From Parashewanella curva (lineage in GTDB: Bacteria; Pseudomonadota; Gammaproteobacteria; Enterobacterales; Shewanellaceae), in contig NZ_ML014763.1 of the NCBI RefSeq assembly GCF_003675895.1, positions 1 through 64,000 on the forward strand: DNA of 64,000 bases, read 5' to 3'. A program made the translations under genes and the position numbers. The notes beneath the pieces are model-generated. The model was given only the letters and a program-made list of their open reading frames with translations. It searched no databases and was not told the DNA's origin. Below, in pieces: positions 1-9,200 of the stretch. Numbering within the stretch: position 1 is the stretch's first letter; each line of letters opens with the position of its first letter.

Positions 1-1
1 A

Positions 2-58
2 GGAAAAGGTGATAAGTACAAAGCGCTACATAAAGATCACCAGTTAACGTTGTTCTGA
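2..58 (+). CDS. Possible 3' end of a gene cut by the window edge
   Basis: An open frame enters from the left edge and gives 18 residues (GKGDKYKALHKDHQLTLF) before a TGA. It stops just ahead of a strong inverted repeat, as expected for the end of a gene on the plus strand. The piece is too short to assign to a family and could be chance; the call rests only on position and the downstream hairpin. Confidence 0.3.
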   Translation, partial: GKGDKYKALHKDHQLTLF

Positions 59-64
59 GATAAA

Positions 65-120
65 TACCCCGCTTCGCGAAGCGAAGTCGAGCCGAAGGTG
101 AGACAGCTTGCTGCGGGGTA
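65..120. terminator. Inverted repeat, probable terminator between convergent genes
   Basis: TACCCCGC at 65-72 pairs perfectly with GCGGGGTA at 113-120. The left arm runs into a 12-bp palindrome (GCTTCGCGAAGC, 71-82), so the loop is itself structured. It lies between the plus-strand tail ending at 58 and the minus-strand gene ending at 127, so it could terminate both. The flanking T and A tracts are weak. Its length and structured loop also resemble a dispersed extragenic repeat, but no second copy was seen in this window. Confidence 0.5.
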
Positions 121-126
121 GTTTAT

Positions 127-597
127 TTATCTATTATTTAAGAACTTGACGGTTGCTTGTGCTTCTTGGAGTTTACGAACTGTTTCGTTAATTTGATGGT
201 TTATTGCTGATAGTCTTCCATCTGTTCGACCATTTCTTTTTGTAAGCTTCGACCTTTGATTAGTGAGCTCACCTAGCTTTTTTTGAAGTTCTTGAGCGTG
301 TCTATTTTGTTGAACCGCAAAGTTAGCCGCTTTCAGAGGTCTTATATTGTTATGTCTTACTACATCTCTCGCGCTTAATCTATTTACTCTTACTCTTTGA
401 AGGTTTGTTGTAAACATTGCTGAAGGATGAGGATGTGGGCTGTCTTCAGAACTCAGTGCCTCTTTTTGCATTTGAACTCCATCTTGAACTGGTCGGCTTT
501 TGATTGCTTCAGGTGAGTGACGGAAAGGATATGCATCTAATTCTGTTGAATTATAATCGGGGCTTGAACGTAGTGTCCCTTGTATAGTCGCACTCAT
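127..597 (-). CDS. Hypothetical protein with C-terminal coiled coil
   Basis: This 156-residue soluble protein is not recognised. Residues 1-65 are polar, Ser/Pro/His-rich and look disordered. Residues from about 95 to the end are Gln/Lys/Glu/Leu-rich with heptad-like spacing and should form a helical coiled coil. No signal peptide or membrane segment is visible. The start is supported by an AGAGG ribosome site about 7 bases upstream. It is divergent from msrP and shares the 246-base gap with it. A role as a structural or secreted effector-like protein would be speculation. Confidence 0.6.
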   Translation of the reverse strand: MSATIQGTLRSSPDYNSTELDAYPFRHSPEAIKSRPVQDGVQMQKEALSSEDSPHPHPSAMFTTNLQRVRVNRLSARDVVRHNNIRPLKAANFAVQQNRHAQELQKKLGELTNQRSKLTKRNGRTDGRLSAINHQINETVRKLQEAQATVKFLNNR

Positions 598-843
598 GTT
601 TTTACCTCTCGGAATAGTTGTTAAGTATCAATAATAAGCCTTATCGATCTTTTTCTTTATTCGAAGTGGATATAATTTATACAGCACTTGTATAGGCTAC
701 CAGAAATACCGAGCATAGAATCGAAAACATCAGTGGTTAACAAGAGGCTATTCTCGATGGATTGATAATTTGTGCTACTTTTTAGAAAGATTAATGTGGC
801 TAGCAGTGTCTAATATATATCGAACTTTAGAAGGTATGATGAG

Positions 844-1878
844 ATGAAAGCTAAAGGTTTTACTAAAGGGATCGCACAAAAAGCGGCTTGGGATATGTCG
901 GAGTCAGAGGTAACGCCTGAATCAGTATTCAAGCAACGCCGAAATATTATTAAAGCCTTAGGTTTAGGGGCTGCATCGGCAAGCTTATCCACCAATGTGC
1001 AAGCTGGGCTGTTTGATGTATTTGGTAACGACAAGCCCAAAAAAGCGTTTGAGGTATCTCCACTAACATTTACCAAGAATCAAAGTTATCAAACATCAGA
1101 AATTTTAACGCCAGAAAACAAGGTGATTTCTCATAATAATTTTTATGAATTTGGTACTCGAAAGACAGATCCTCAAGACAATGCCCAAGGATTTAAAGTC
1201 AATCCATGGCAGTTAAAGATAGAAGGTGAAGTCGAAAAGCCACTCACACTGGATTACGAAGATCTATATAAGCTGATTGCTTTAGAGGAAAGAACTTATC
1301 GCTTACGTTGCGTAGAAGCATGGTCGATGGTTATCCCGTGGGTAGGCTTTTCTTTGGCTGAATTGATTAAAAAAGCCAATCCAACCAGTAAAGCGAAATA
1401 TGTGGCGTTTGAAACGTTATATGATCCTGAGCAAATGCCGGGGCAGAGAAATCGCTACGTTGGTGGTGGTGTAAGTTATCCTTATGTAGAAGGTCTTACT
1501 TTACCCGAAGCAATGAATGAACTCAGTTTTTTAGCAGTGGGTCTATACGGTAAGACATTACCACCACAAAATGGGGCGCCTATTCGTTTAGTTGTACCAT
1601 GGAAATACGGTTTTAAGAGCATCAAATCGATTGTAAAAATTCGTTTAGTTGAGAAAATGCCGCCGACCAGCTGGAATATTCTTGCACCGCATGAATATGG
1701 ATTTTATGCCAATGTGAACCCTCAAGTGGATCACCCAAGATGGTCTCAAGCTTCTGAACGAAGAATTGGTGCTGGTGGTTTATTTTCAGCAAAACGGATC
1801 CCAACTCAAATGTACAATGGTTACGGTGATCAAGTTGCAAGCTTGTATAAAGGCTTAGATTTAAGGAAAAACTTTTAA
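844..1878 (+). CDS. msrP: Protein-methionine-sulfoxide reductase catalytic subunit MsrP (YedY)
   Basis: Periplasmic molybdopterin enzyme that reduces methionine sulfoxide in envelope proteins, taking electrons from MsrQ. The 344 residues fit the family (334 in E. coli). The N-terminus has a twin-arginine signal ([10 protein letters not shown] near residues 32-41), so the folded cofactor-bound protein is exported by Tat. Cys156, in the RLRCVEAW motif, corresponds to the molybdenum ligand. Its TAA stop overlaps the msrQ start codon by one base (TAATG), so the pair is translationally coupled. The N-terminal extension before the RR motif is about 30 residues; a later start cannot be excluded. Confidence 0.95.
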   Translation: MKAKGFTKGIAQKAAWDMSESEVTPESVFKQRRNIIKALGLGAASASLSTNVQAGLFDVFGNDKPKKAFEVSPLTFTKNQSYQTSEILTPENKVISHNNFYEFGTRKTDPQDNAQGFKVNPWQLKIEGEVEKPLTLDYEDLYKLIALEERTYRLRCVEAWSMVIPWVGFSLAELIKKANPTSKAKYVAFETLYDPEQMPGQRNRYVGGGVSYPYVEGLTLPEAMNELSFLAVGLYGKTLPPQNGAPIRLVVPWKYGFKSIKSIVKIRLVEKMPPTSWNILAPHEYGFYANVNPQVDHPRWSQASERRIGAGGLFSAKRIPTQMYNGYGDQVASLYKGLDLRKNF

Positions 1879-2477
1879 TGAGAGTGACTCCTAAACAGCT
1901 TTTTTGGATTAAAGGGCTGTTTCATCTTGTGGCGTTAACACCAATTGTTTTTTTGGTGCTCAATGTGTTTAGTGGGGGCGCAGGAGGAGATCCGGTTCAA
2001 TACATCATTCATTACACAGGCATTGGGGCTTTAAACACGCTTTTAATAACGCTATTGATCAGTCCTATCGCTAAAAAAATGAAATGGCCATGGTTGATGA
2101 GAACTCGCCGCTTGGTGGGATTATATGTTTTTGCCTACGCTACCTTACATATTGCGGCGTATTTTAGTTTGGATCTGTTATTTGAATGGCGATTATTGGG
2201 CGAAGAAATCGTTAAACGTCCGTATATTTTAGTTGGTGCTGTCGCCTATTTGATCTTAGTCGCATTAACGGTGACTTCATTGAAAAAGTTGATGTCTAAG
2301 ATGGGACGTAAATGGCAGACATTACATAACCTTATTTACTTAGCTGTTATCTTAGTAGCGATTCACTTCTTTTGGTCGGTAAAGTCAGAAATTATTCAAC
2401 CTAGTATATATATAGGCTTAGTCATAGTGTTGCTTTCATTCCGCTGGCGAAAGCTTATCGGATTCTTTAAAGACTAA
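1878..2477 (+). CDS. msrQ: MsrQ (YedZ), heme-binding membrane subunit of the MsrPQ system
   Basis: Inner-membrane cytochrome b-type protein that passes electrons from the respiratory chain or a flavin reductase to MsrP. The 199 residues contain about six hydrophobic helices. Candidate heme ligands are the histidines in ATLHIAAY (about residue 94), LHNLIY and AIHFFW. Directly overlaps msrP by one base and is followed by a strong terminator, making a two-gene operon. Confidence 0.95.
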   Translation: MRVTPKQLFWIKGLFHLVALTPIVFLVLNVFSGGAGGDPVQYIIHYTGIGALNTLLITLLISPIAKKMKWPWLMRTRRLVGLYVFAYATLHIAAYFSLDLLFEWRLLGEEIVKRPYILVGAVAYLILVALTVTSLKKLMSKMGRKWQTLHNLIYLAVILVAIHFFWSVKSEIIQPSIYIGLVIVLLSFRWRKLIGFFKD

Positions 2478-2499
2478 AGCCTTTTTCATAAAAAATTAG

Positions 2500-2538
2500 A
2501 AAAAATGAGCGGAAACTTCAGGTACCCGCTCATTTTTT
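2500..2538 (+). terminator. Rho-independent terminator of msrPQ
   Basis: A perfect 13-bp stem (AAAAAATGAGCGG at 2500-2512 with CCGCTCATTTTTT at 2526-2538) has a 13-base loop and ends in six T. It lies 22 bases after the msrQ stop. The A-tract also makes it usable from the other strand. Confidence 0.92.
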
Positions 2539-2707
2539 ATGGGATTTGATTGTGACGAAATTTTTAGAAGTTATACTGATAAAATTTACCAATTTCAGCC
2601 TTGTTAAACATTAGATTTTCATGTCGTTGATGTTGTCTGGTAAGATGGTAAAAGAATAAAAATAAGAGTGATAAATGGCATCTTATGGTTGAAAGGACGT
2701 AACAAAA

Positions 2708-3850
2708 TTGAGTAGTAAGCAAAAGATTTTGATAAGACTTGGAGTCATGTTCTCGTTACTAACGGGCTGTATAGGCTTAGTGCAAGCGTCGAATTCAATG
2801 CACATTACCGTTACTAAAGGGTTTGGTGTTTCGATATACGCATCTGATCTTGGTGACGCCAAGCAGATTGCCGTAGGCGATCAAGGAACCATTTTCGTAG
2901 GTTCAGGTAAGTCCGGTAAAGTCACGGCTTTAGTTAATGCCAATCAAGATGGTCGTGTAGAGCGACGCTATACTATTGCTAAAAATTTAAAGTACCCAGA
3001 AGCGATTGCCTACCAGCAGGGCAGTCTATATGTGATTTCAGATAGTAGAATTTTACAATATCGTGATATTGAAAGACGCTTACGCCGCCCACTTCGTCCA
3101 AAAGTGGTTTACGATAACTTACCCGAAATGGACAAGCGTTATACACGCGTAATGCACTTTGGCCCAGATGGACGCCTATATGTATCCTTAGGATCTCCAT
3201 GTAATGTTTGTGACAGTGATGCCCCATTTGGCAGTATCATTGCGATTAATCTCAGAACGGGTAATACCGAGCAAATTGCAAGCGGCATTCGCAGCGCAAA
3301 AGGGTTTGATTGGTCACCGGATGACGAACATTTGTGGTTTGTAGACAGTGGACGTGATTGGATGGGAGATAATCTTCCAGCCGATGAAATTAATCGTCTT
3401 GACCACAAAGGGCAGCATTTTGGTTTTCCGTATGTTCATGGAAAAGATGTGAAAGAGCCTGCCTATAAGCAGCCAGTTAATTTATCGGTAAAAGCACCTG
3501 AATACGAACTTCCAGCTCACGTTGAACCTGTGGGAATGCTATTTTACCGTGCTAAGCAATTGCCTAAAAAATATCATAATCAACTGTTTATTGCTGAAAA
3601 TGGCTCTCGCCATCGTTCAAGTAAAGTTGGTTACCAAGTGGTATGGCTTAACATTGAAAATAATAAAGTCGTGAGCCGTAATACACTCATGAGTTTTCTT
3701 GATGGCGGGTTCCCTGTCGCAAGACCTTATTCTCTTGCCATCGGTAAAGATGGCGCAATGTATATTTCTGACGATCTGAAAGGCAACATCTATCGCCTGT
3801 TTTATAAGGATCCAATGCCTGCACAACAACAGGAAGTGAAACATGACTGA
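2708..3850 (+). CDS. Secreted PQQ-type sugar dehydrogenase-like beta-propeller protein
   Basis: 380 residues of the glucose/sorbosone dehydrogenase (GSDH, PQQ-dependent aldose dehydrogenase-like) beta-propeller fold. It has a propeller blade pattern, a [19 protein letters not shown] segment and a [20 protein letters not shown] segment typical of the family. The N-terminus is a signal peptide with a lipobox-like LTGC at residues 18-21, so it may be a lipoprotein or be cut after VQA. The start is TTG, after AAAGGA; no in-frame ATG upstream fits. Its last 8 bases overlap parC, which is unusual and implies co-transcription. PQQ binding and substrate are not shown; many relatives have lost PQQ dependence. 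Confidence 0.8.
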   Translation: MSSKQKILIRLGVMFSLLTGCIGLVQASNSMHITVTKGFGVSIYASDLGDAKQIAVGDQGTIFVGSGKSGKVTALVNANQDGRVERRYTIAKNLKYPEAIAYQQGSLYVISDSRILQYRDIERRLRRPLRPKVVYDNLPEMDKRYTRVMHFGPDGRLYVSLGSPCNVCDSDAPFGSIIAINLRTGNTEQIASGIRSAKGFDWSPDDEHLWFVDSGRDWMGDNLPADEINRLDHKGQHFGFPYVHGKDVKEPAYKQPVNLSVKAPEYELPAHVEPVGMLFYRAKQLPKKYHNQLFIAENGSRHRSSKVGYQVVWLNIENNKVVSRNTLMSFLDGGFPVARPYSLAIGKDGAMYISDDLKGNIYRLFYKDPMPAQQQEVKHD

Positions 3851-6119
3851 TGCTGTAGAACTGAGCTTAGATGGCGTAGAGCAAATGCCACTTCGACGCT
3901 TTACTGAAGAGGCTTATCTTAATTATTCCATGTACGTGATCATGGATCGTGCATTACCTCATATTGGCGATGGTTTAAAGCCAGTACAGCGACGTATTGT
4001 GTATGCCATGAGTGAGCTGGGGTTATCGGCTGCTGCCAAATATAAAAAATCAGCCCGTACAGTGGGTGATGTGTTGGGTAAATATCATCCTCACGGTGAT
4101 AGTGCCTGTTATGAAGCTATGGTGTTGATGGCACAGCCATTTTCGTACCGCTATCCGCTGGTAGACGGTCAAGGAAACTGGGGTGCCCCAGATGATCCTA
4201 AATCATTCGCAGCTATGCGTTATACCGAAGCCAAGTTATCTAAATTTTCAGAAGTCCTGTTAAGTGAATTAGGGCAAGGTACAGTCGATTGGGGCGTGAA
4301 CTTTGACGGTACGATGAAAGAGCCGCAAGTTCTTCCTGCTCGTTTACCTCACATTTTGCTCAATGGCATTACAGGTATTGCGGTGGGGATGGCAACAGAT
4401 ATTCCACCACACAATGTACGCGAAATCGTTGCTGCCAGCGTTGAGTTATTGGAGCAACCAAAAACTGAGCTATCAAGACTCTTAGAATTAGTACCGGGGC
4501 CAGATTATCCAACCGAAGCGGAAATCATTACGCCAAAGGCCGATATTCATAAGATTTACGATACTGGTCGTGGCTCAATCAAGATGCGAGCGGTGTATAG
4601 CGTTGAGCAAGGGGAAATCGTCATCACTGCACTGCCACATCAAGTGGGCTGCGCAAAAGTGTTAGAGCAAATAGCTGCACAAATGCAGGCGAAAAAGCTG
4701 CCGATGGTGTCGGACATTCGTGACGAATCGGATCACGAAAATCCAGTGCGTATGGTGATTGTGCCTCGTTCCAATCGCGTTGATTGTGAGCAATTAATGG
4801 CGCACCTATTTGCAACCACTGATTTAGAAAAGAACTATCGTATCAATCTCAATATTCTTGGTTTAGATGGACGCCCTCAGGTTAAAGGTTTGAAGACAAT
4901 CCTGACTGAGTGGCTTAGTTTCCGAATCGAAACTGTGCGCCGACGTCTGCAGTTCCGTTTAGACAAAGTCTTAGCTCGCTTGCACGTTTTAGATGCGTTA
5001 ATGATTGCATTCCTAAACATTGATGAAGTGATTGAAATCATCCGTTTCCACGATGAGCCAAAAGCCGAATTGATGTCGCGTTTCAATTTAAGTGACAAAC
5101 AAGCTGAAGCCATTCTAGAGCTTAAGTTACGTCATCTTGCCAAACTTGAAGAAATAAAAATCAAGACTGAGCAAGAAGAATTAGCGGCTGAGCGAGACAG
5201 CCTGCAACTTACATTAAGCTCAGAGCGCCGCATGAAAACCTTGGTGAAAAAAGAACTCATCAAAGATGGCGAAACTTATGGTGATGAACGCCGTACACCA
5301 ATCATTGAACGGCAAGAATCGAAAGCACTATCTGAGCAAGATTTGGTGCCAAGTGAAGCTGTAACCGTAGTGATGTCGGATAAAGGCTGGATACGCTGTG
5401 CTAAAGGGCATGATATTGATCCAACTGCCTTAAATTACAAAGCAGGGGATAAGTACCTCAGCAGCGCTACTGGTCGAAGTAATCAACAGAGTGTGTTTAT
5501 TGACTCTTCTGGTCGAGCTTTTGCTACAGACACTCACACGATGCCATCTGCCAGAAGCCAAGGTGAGCCCATCACCACACGCTTTAATGTCGCACAAGGT
5601 GAGTTAATGCAGCATGTAGTTATGGGGGATGACAGCCAGTGTTACCTTATGGCGAGTGATGCAGGTTACGGCTTTATCTGTCAATTTAAAGATATGGTGT
5701 CGCGTAATAAAGCGGGTAAAGCTCTACTAAGCCTACCTGCAAATGCACAAGCTCTACCGCCAAGAAAAATTGACAATACCGATGGTGCATCATTATTAGC
5801 CATTACCAATGAAGGCCGAATGTTAATGTTTAGCCTTGATGCGTTACCTCAGTTAAGCAAAGGTAAGGGGAATAAGATCATTGGTATTCCATCCCAGCGT
5901 GCCAAAGATAGAGAAGAGCTTCTGACTCACCTTGAAGTTATCCCTGCTGAATCTGCTGTTACTTTATGGGCTGGTAAGCGTAAACTTACCTTGAAAGCCT
6001 CTGACTTGGAACATTATCGTGGAGAGCGCGGCCGCCGTGGGGCTAAATTACCAAGAGGGTTGCAACGAGTCGATAAAGTTGAAGTTGGGGGCGAGGTGAG
6101 TGTAGTGGATGGCTTTTAA
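3843..6119 (+). CDS. parC: DNA topoisomerase IV subunit A
   Basis: Cleavage-religation subunit of topoisomerase IV, which decatenates sister chromosomes with ParE. The 758 residues are colinear with E. coli ParC (752). The catalytic tyrosine is Tyr127 in [11 protein letters not shown], equivalent to E. coli Tyr120. The quinolone-determining positions equivalent to Ser80 and Glu84 are Ser87 and Glu91, both unchanged. The C-terminal beta-pinwheel repeats are present, with the [20 protein letters not shown] end. The start overlaps the preceding propeller gene by 8 bases. No parE lies within the window. Confidence 0.98.
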   Translation: MTDAVELSLDGVEQMPLRRFTEEAYLNYSMYVIMDRALPHIGDGLKPVQRRIVYAMSELGLSAAAKYKKSARTVGDVLGKYHPHGDSACYEAMVLMAQPFSYRYPLVDGQGNWGAPDDPKSFAAMRYTEAKLSKFSEVLLSELGQGTVDWGVNFDGTMKEPQVLPARLPHILLNGITGIAVGMATDIPPHNVREIVAASVELLEQPKTELSRLLELVPGPDYPTEAEIITPKADIHKIYDTGRGSIKMRAVYSVEQGEIVITALPHQVGCAKVLEQIAAQMQAKKLPMVSDIRDESDHENPVRMVIVPRSNRVDCEQLMAHLFATTDLEKNYRINLNILGLDGRPQVKGLKTILTEWLSFRIETVRRRLQFRLDKVLARLHVLDALMIAFLNIDEVIEIIRFHDEPKAELMSRFNLSDKQAEAILELKLRHLAKLEEIKIKTEQEELAAERDSLQLTLSSERRMKTLVKKELIKDGETYGDERRTPIIERQESKALSEQDLVPSEAVTVVMSDKGWIRCAKGHDIDPTALNYKAGDKYLSSATGRSNQQSVFIDSSGRAFATDTHTMPSARSQGEPITTRFNVAQGELMQHVVMGDDSQCYLMASDAGYGFICQFKDMVSRNKAGKALLSLPANAQALPPRKIDNTDGASLLAITNEGRMLMFSLDALPQLSKGKGNKIIGIPSQRAKDREELLTHLEVIPAESAVTLWAGKRKLTLKASDLEHYRGERGRRGAKLPRGLQRVDKVEVGGEVSVVDGF

Positions 6120-6286
6120 TTCTGAAGTGGTGGAAGCAGTTAGATAAAGCTGACGGCATCGAATTTTAAGCTGATTGACTAAATCCCAATTAACTCTTTG
6201 TATTGGATAGTTCAGTTTTATTGTTTAATGTCGGTAACTTATTTAAAATGCAGAAAATTATTTGCTCTAGAATAAGGAAATTAATT

Positions 6287-6877
6287 ATGCCTGCTAGCTT
6301 CAAGAATAAAATTAAAATTATTTCTGCGCTAATGCTGTTCGGTTTAATAGGATGTAAGTCAACTCCAACAACACCGATCGCCCCTAGTTTCGCTGAAGGA
6401 AAAACTGTATATTCAATTAGTAATTTGCATGCGGACCCTAAAGGAAATCGTTTATTTGCTTTAAATTACCAATTACCAAATTTAATACCAGTATGCAGTA
6501 AATTTGTTATCAAAAGTACTGCTACAAAAGTCATTGAAGTAGAACATGCTGGCACAAATTATAAGTACTTTTGGGATAGCCATACTCGAAAAGCAGGCGA
6601 GACACTTCAAGAGAATTTCAAGGCTTACTTTGCTCCTTCTTGTGCAGCAATAAAAACACATATTTCTGAGTTATCATCAATAGACAAGAAAGGTATACAG
6701 CGAGGAACACCTATTGTTGGTATGTCTAAAGAAGGTGTCTTGATTGCTTTGGGGAGACCCCCTATTCATGCGAATCCAAATTTAGATGCTACAAGTTGGA
6801 CGTATTGGTCTAATCGCTGGTCACGCTTTATTATAGAGTTTAATAGTAAAGGTGAAATTTCAGAAATTATTAAATAA
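6287..6877 (+). CDS. Lipoprotein with a C-terminal BamE/OmlA-like domain
   Basis: 196-residue predicted lipoprotein: signal peptide followed by LIGC lipobox (Cys near residue 23). The C-terminal 60 residues (GMSKEGVLIALGRPP, then a W-x-Y strand and IIEFNSKGEI) resemble the SmpA/OmlA fold of BamE, inferred from the pattern rather than a search. The ATG at 6287 is chosen because AAGGA lies 9 bases upstream and the signal peptide begins there; an upstream TTG at 6203 would add an unlikely 28 residues. The gene is very AT-rich compared with parC and may be a recent or fast-evolving acquisition. Confidence 0.7.
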   Translation: MPASFKNKIKIISALMLFGLIGCKSTPTTPIAPSFAEGKTVYSISNLHADPKGNRLFALNYQLPNLIPVCSKFVIKSTATKVIEVEHAGTNYKYFWDSHTRKAGETLQENFKAYFAPSCAAIKTHISELSSIDKKGIQRGTPIVGMSKEGVLIALGRPPIHANPNLDATSWTYWSNRWSRFIIEFNSKGEISEIIK

Positions 6878-6887
6878 AAGCGTTAGT

Positions 6888-6923
6888 ATTGGTGCTTCTT
6901 GCAATTGCCAAGAGGCACCAATT
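6888..6923 (+). terminator. Long hairpin after the BamE-like lipoprotein gene
   Basis: A 14-bp stem with one G-T wobble (ATTGGTGCTTCTTG at 6888-6901 with CAAGAGGCACCAAT at 6910-6923) closes a 7-8-base loop. It begins 11 bases after the stop codon. There is no clear T-run, so termination would be weak or the hairpin may protect the mRNA end. Confidence 0.55.
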
Positions 6924-7149
6924 GACAAATGTAAGTTTTTCAAAAGTTTTATATGTGTTACACATGTTACTCTTCAAGTATATTTTTTTATTGTGATTGT
7001 GAACCTTTTTTTACTTTAAGACATAAGGTAGAATGCGCCGCATAGATGGAGCGTCGGGCACTATTCGATACGGATTTCTTTTCATGCATATTCTATTTTC
7101 GCACTTCTTTAATCAAAGATTGCCCGTCACAAAGTAAGATGGGGTCATA
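6924..7149 (+). promoter_or_regulatory. Leader and presumed promoter region of the aryl polyene operon
   Basis: 226 bases separate the hairpin from the first biosynthetic gene; since all 17 downstream genes are nearly contiguous, the operon promoter should lie here. The stretch is rich in T-runs (around 6990 and 7008-7014). A TAGAAT -10-like hexamer lies near 7028-7035, but no well-spaced -35 partner was found. No known operator was recognised. Confidence 0.4.
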
Positions 7150-7869
7150 ATGAAGATTGAGTTTGATGTATTGTCATGGGGAGTGTGGTCACCTAATGCA
7201 GGTACACAGGAATCATGGCAAACCACTACAGTTTTACCCTGTTTTAAAAATGGGTCAGTCTCACCTGTTTTAGGTAATGTAGGTAAAATGCAAACGAGGC
7301 GTTTTAGTGTATTAACTAAGATGATGTTATCAGCAGCTTTCGACTGTGTTGACGATATCAAATATCCTGCTGTTTTTGCTTCACGTCATGGGGAACTCGC
7401 TCGAACGACGGAGTTACTTAAAAGTATCAGCTTAAAAGAAAGTTTATCTCCTACAGCATTCAGTCAGTCAGTACACAATACTGCGAGTGGCTTATTTAGT
7501 ATTTTGCAAAAAAATACAGAAGCCCTTACCTCAATTGCCGCTGGTGAACAAACTTTTACAATGGCAGCTATTGAGAGTTATGCGCAATCTTCTGCTCTAA
7601 ATAACCCTGTTTTATTAGTTTTTGGACAAGATGAAATCCCTGAAGCTTATCAAGATTTTTTTGCTAGTGATTCAGAAGTGATATCGCTAGCTTTATTGAT
7701 CAACTTAAGGTCAAGTAATAAAGGTTGTAAATTAATAATCGAGCCTTCAACTAATGGTAGAAATTCAGATACTATCAAATATGTTGATGTAATGAATGCT
7801 ATTACCAAGGAAGACTCTTTGAATGGTGTCCTAGAAGGCTGGGCTTGGACTATATATCAAGAGCAATGA
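7150..7869 (+). CDS. apeC: APE ketosynthase-like chain-length factor
   Basis: 239 residues related to the N-terminal half of beta-ketoacyl synthases (the short ketoacyl-synt_2 / chain-length-factor family found at the start of aryl polyene clusters). It is far shorter than a complete ketosynthase (about 400) and lacks the TACSS cysteine and the HGT and GHT histidine motifs, so it should not catalyse condensation. By analogy with characterised APE systems it pairs with a full ketosynthase as a chain-length factor. First gene of the operon, one base before the acyltransferase gene. The symbol follows the published ape naming by family resemblance. Confidence 0.75.
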   Translation: MKIEFDVLSWGVWSPNAGTQESWQTTTVLPCFKNGSVSPVLGNVGKMQTRRFSVLTKMMLSAAFDCVDDIKYPAVFASRHGELARTTELLKSISLKESLSPTAFSQSVHNTASGLFSILQKNTEALTSIAAGEQTFTMAAIESYAQSSALNNPVLLVFGQDEIPEAYQDFFASDSEVISLALLINLRSSNKGCKLIIEPSTNGRNSDTIKYVDVMNAITKEDSLNGVLEGWAWTIYQEQ

Positions 7870-7870
7870 C

Positions 7871-8686
7871 ATGGTGTTGCAAAGAGTTTATACAAATCAG
7901 GTGAATCCAGCTCCAAAATTGACTGGATTATCTTACATCCCGAGATGGGTGGGCGGAATACTTTGTTATGTTTTTTTTGGGTTAGGAGGGTTACTGCTTT
8001 CATTAACGGCGTTACCATTATTACGGTTATGGCCTGGAAAGCAGGACGTAAAAATAGCTAGAGTCCAGAAGACTGTTCAATTTACGTTTAAGTTTTTTGT
8101 CAGCATGATGCAATGGGCTGGAGTAATTAATGTTGATGCTAAAGCAGCCCTGTTACTTTCTAATACCAAAGGAAAAGTAATTGTTGCAAATCATCCAACA
8201 TTAGTAGACGTCGTCATTTTAATTAGTTTGATCCCTAATGCTGGCTGTATTGTGAAGCGAGAATTATGGCGAAACCCATTTCTGCGTGGCGTTGTGTCTA
8301 TGGCTGGGTATATTCCGAATAATGGCGCTGATGCATTGATGTATGACAGTAAGAAAGTCCTTGAGCGTGGAAACAACTTAGTAATATTTCCAGAGGGGAC
8401 TCGAACTAAATTGGGAGAGTCACTTAATCCATTTGCGCGTGGTGCTGCCAATATAGCGATTAGAACAGAAAGTGATGTATTGGCGATTTTATTAAATTTT
8501 GATGTCAGAGGATTAACAAAGCAAAACCCATGGTATGAGATTCCGCGTCAGACTATCAATATGACAGTAGATATTGGAAAAATGTTTTCATACCAAAAAT
8601 ATGATTCTGAGCATAAGCAAGATGCGAAACAGGTCAGAAATCTTACCCGAGATATGGAAAATTATTACAAGAAAAAGTTGAAATAG
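7871..8686 (+). CDS. 1-acylglycerol-3-phosphate acyltransferase-like enzyme of the APE cluster
   Basis: 271-residue membrane-associated acyltransferase of the PlsC family. One or two hydrophobic helices lie near the N-terminus (residues about 27-55). The catalytic HX4D motif is NHPTLVD near residue 97, and FPEGTRTKLGE is the phosphate-binding block. In aryl polyene clusters such enzymes are thought to attach the polyene or a fatty acid to the lipid-like anchor at the inner membrane. Starts one base after the chain-length-factor stop and ends two bases before the first ACP gene, within a coupled operon. Confidence 0.85.
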   Translation: MVLQRVYTNQVNPAPKLTGLSYIPRWVGGILCYVFFGLGGLLLSLTALPLLRLWPGKQDVKIARVQKTVQFTFKFFVSMMQWAGVINVDAKAALLLSNTKGKVIVANHPTLVDVVILISLIPNAGCIVKRELWRNPFLRGVVSMAGYIPNNGADALMYDSKKVLERGNNLVIFPEGTRTKLGESLNPFARGAANIAIRTESDVLAILLNFDVRGLTKQNPWYEIPRQTINMTVDIGKMFSYQKYDSEHKQDAKQVRNLTRDMENYYKKKLK

Positions 8687-8688
8687 TT

Positions 8689-8940
8689 ATGAATATAGAA
8701 AAACAAATAAAACAATTGATTATTGAAAGTTTAGATTTAGAAGATATTAGTATTGAAGATATTGAAACTCAAGCACCGCTATTTAATGATGGTTTGGGAT
8801 TAGATTCAATTGATGCGCTTGAGCTAGGATTAGCTATTAAGAAAAAATTTGAAGTGAAGATTGAAGCAAACTCAGAAGAAACTAAGCAGCATTTTTACAG
8901 TGTTGCCACACTTGTTAATTTTATTGAGTCACAAAAATAA
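8689..8940 (+). CDS. apeE: Acyl carrier protein 1 of the APE cluster
   Basis: 83-residue acidic four-helix acyl carrier protein. The phosphopantetheine attachment serine is Ser40 in GLGLDSIDALEL. It carries starter and growing polyene intermediates for the type II synthase encoded downstream. Two tandem carrier proteins are typical of aryl polyene clusters and may separate priming from elongation or acyl transfer. Which one corresponds to ApeE or ApeF of the characterised system is assigned by order only. Confidence 0.85.
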   Translation: MNIEKQIKQLIIESLDLEDISIEDIETQAPLFNDGLGLDSIDALELGLAIKKKFEVKIEANSEETKQHFYSVATLVNFIESQK

Positions 8941-8951
8941 TAAGGAAAATC

Positions 8952-9200
8952 ATGCAAAATCGTGAACAAATGCTGCAAAAATTAACTGAAATATTAGTTG
9001 ATGAATTTGAGATTGAAGCAAATGATATTCACCTAGAGGCAAATTTATACCAAGATCTCGATCTCGATAGTATAGATGCAGTCGATTTAGTTATTAAGCT
9101 ACAGCAACTTACTGGAAAAAAAATTAAACCTGAAGAGTTTAAAAATGTAAGGACTATCAGTGACGTACTTGATTCATTGGAAGGACTTGTTACTGCATAA
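8952..9200 (+). CDS. apeF: Acyl carrier protein 2 of the APE cluster
   Basis: 82-residue acyl carrier protein, with the modified serine at Ser40 in DLDLDSIDAVDLV. It shares the DSIDA core with the upstream copy but differs elsewhere, so this is an old duplication and not a recent one. An AAGGAAA ribosome site precedes the start. Its TAA overlaps the next start by one base. Confidence 0.85.
   Translation: MQNREQMLQKLTEILVDEFEIEANDIHLEANLYQDLDLDSIDAVDLVIKLQQLTGKKIKPEEFKNVRTISDVLDSLEGLVTA

Noticed and set aside
6203-6286. Upstream TTG start for the BamE-like lipoprotein
   Set aside because: It would put 28 residues before the signal peptide; the ATG at 6287 has a proper ribosome site and a standard signal peptide.
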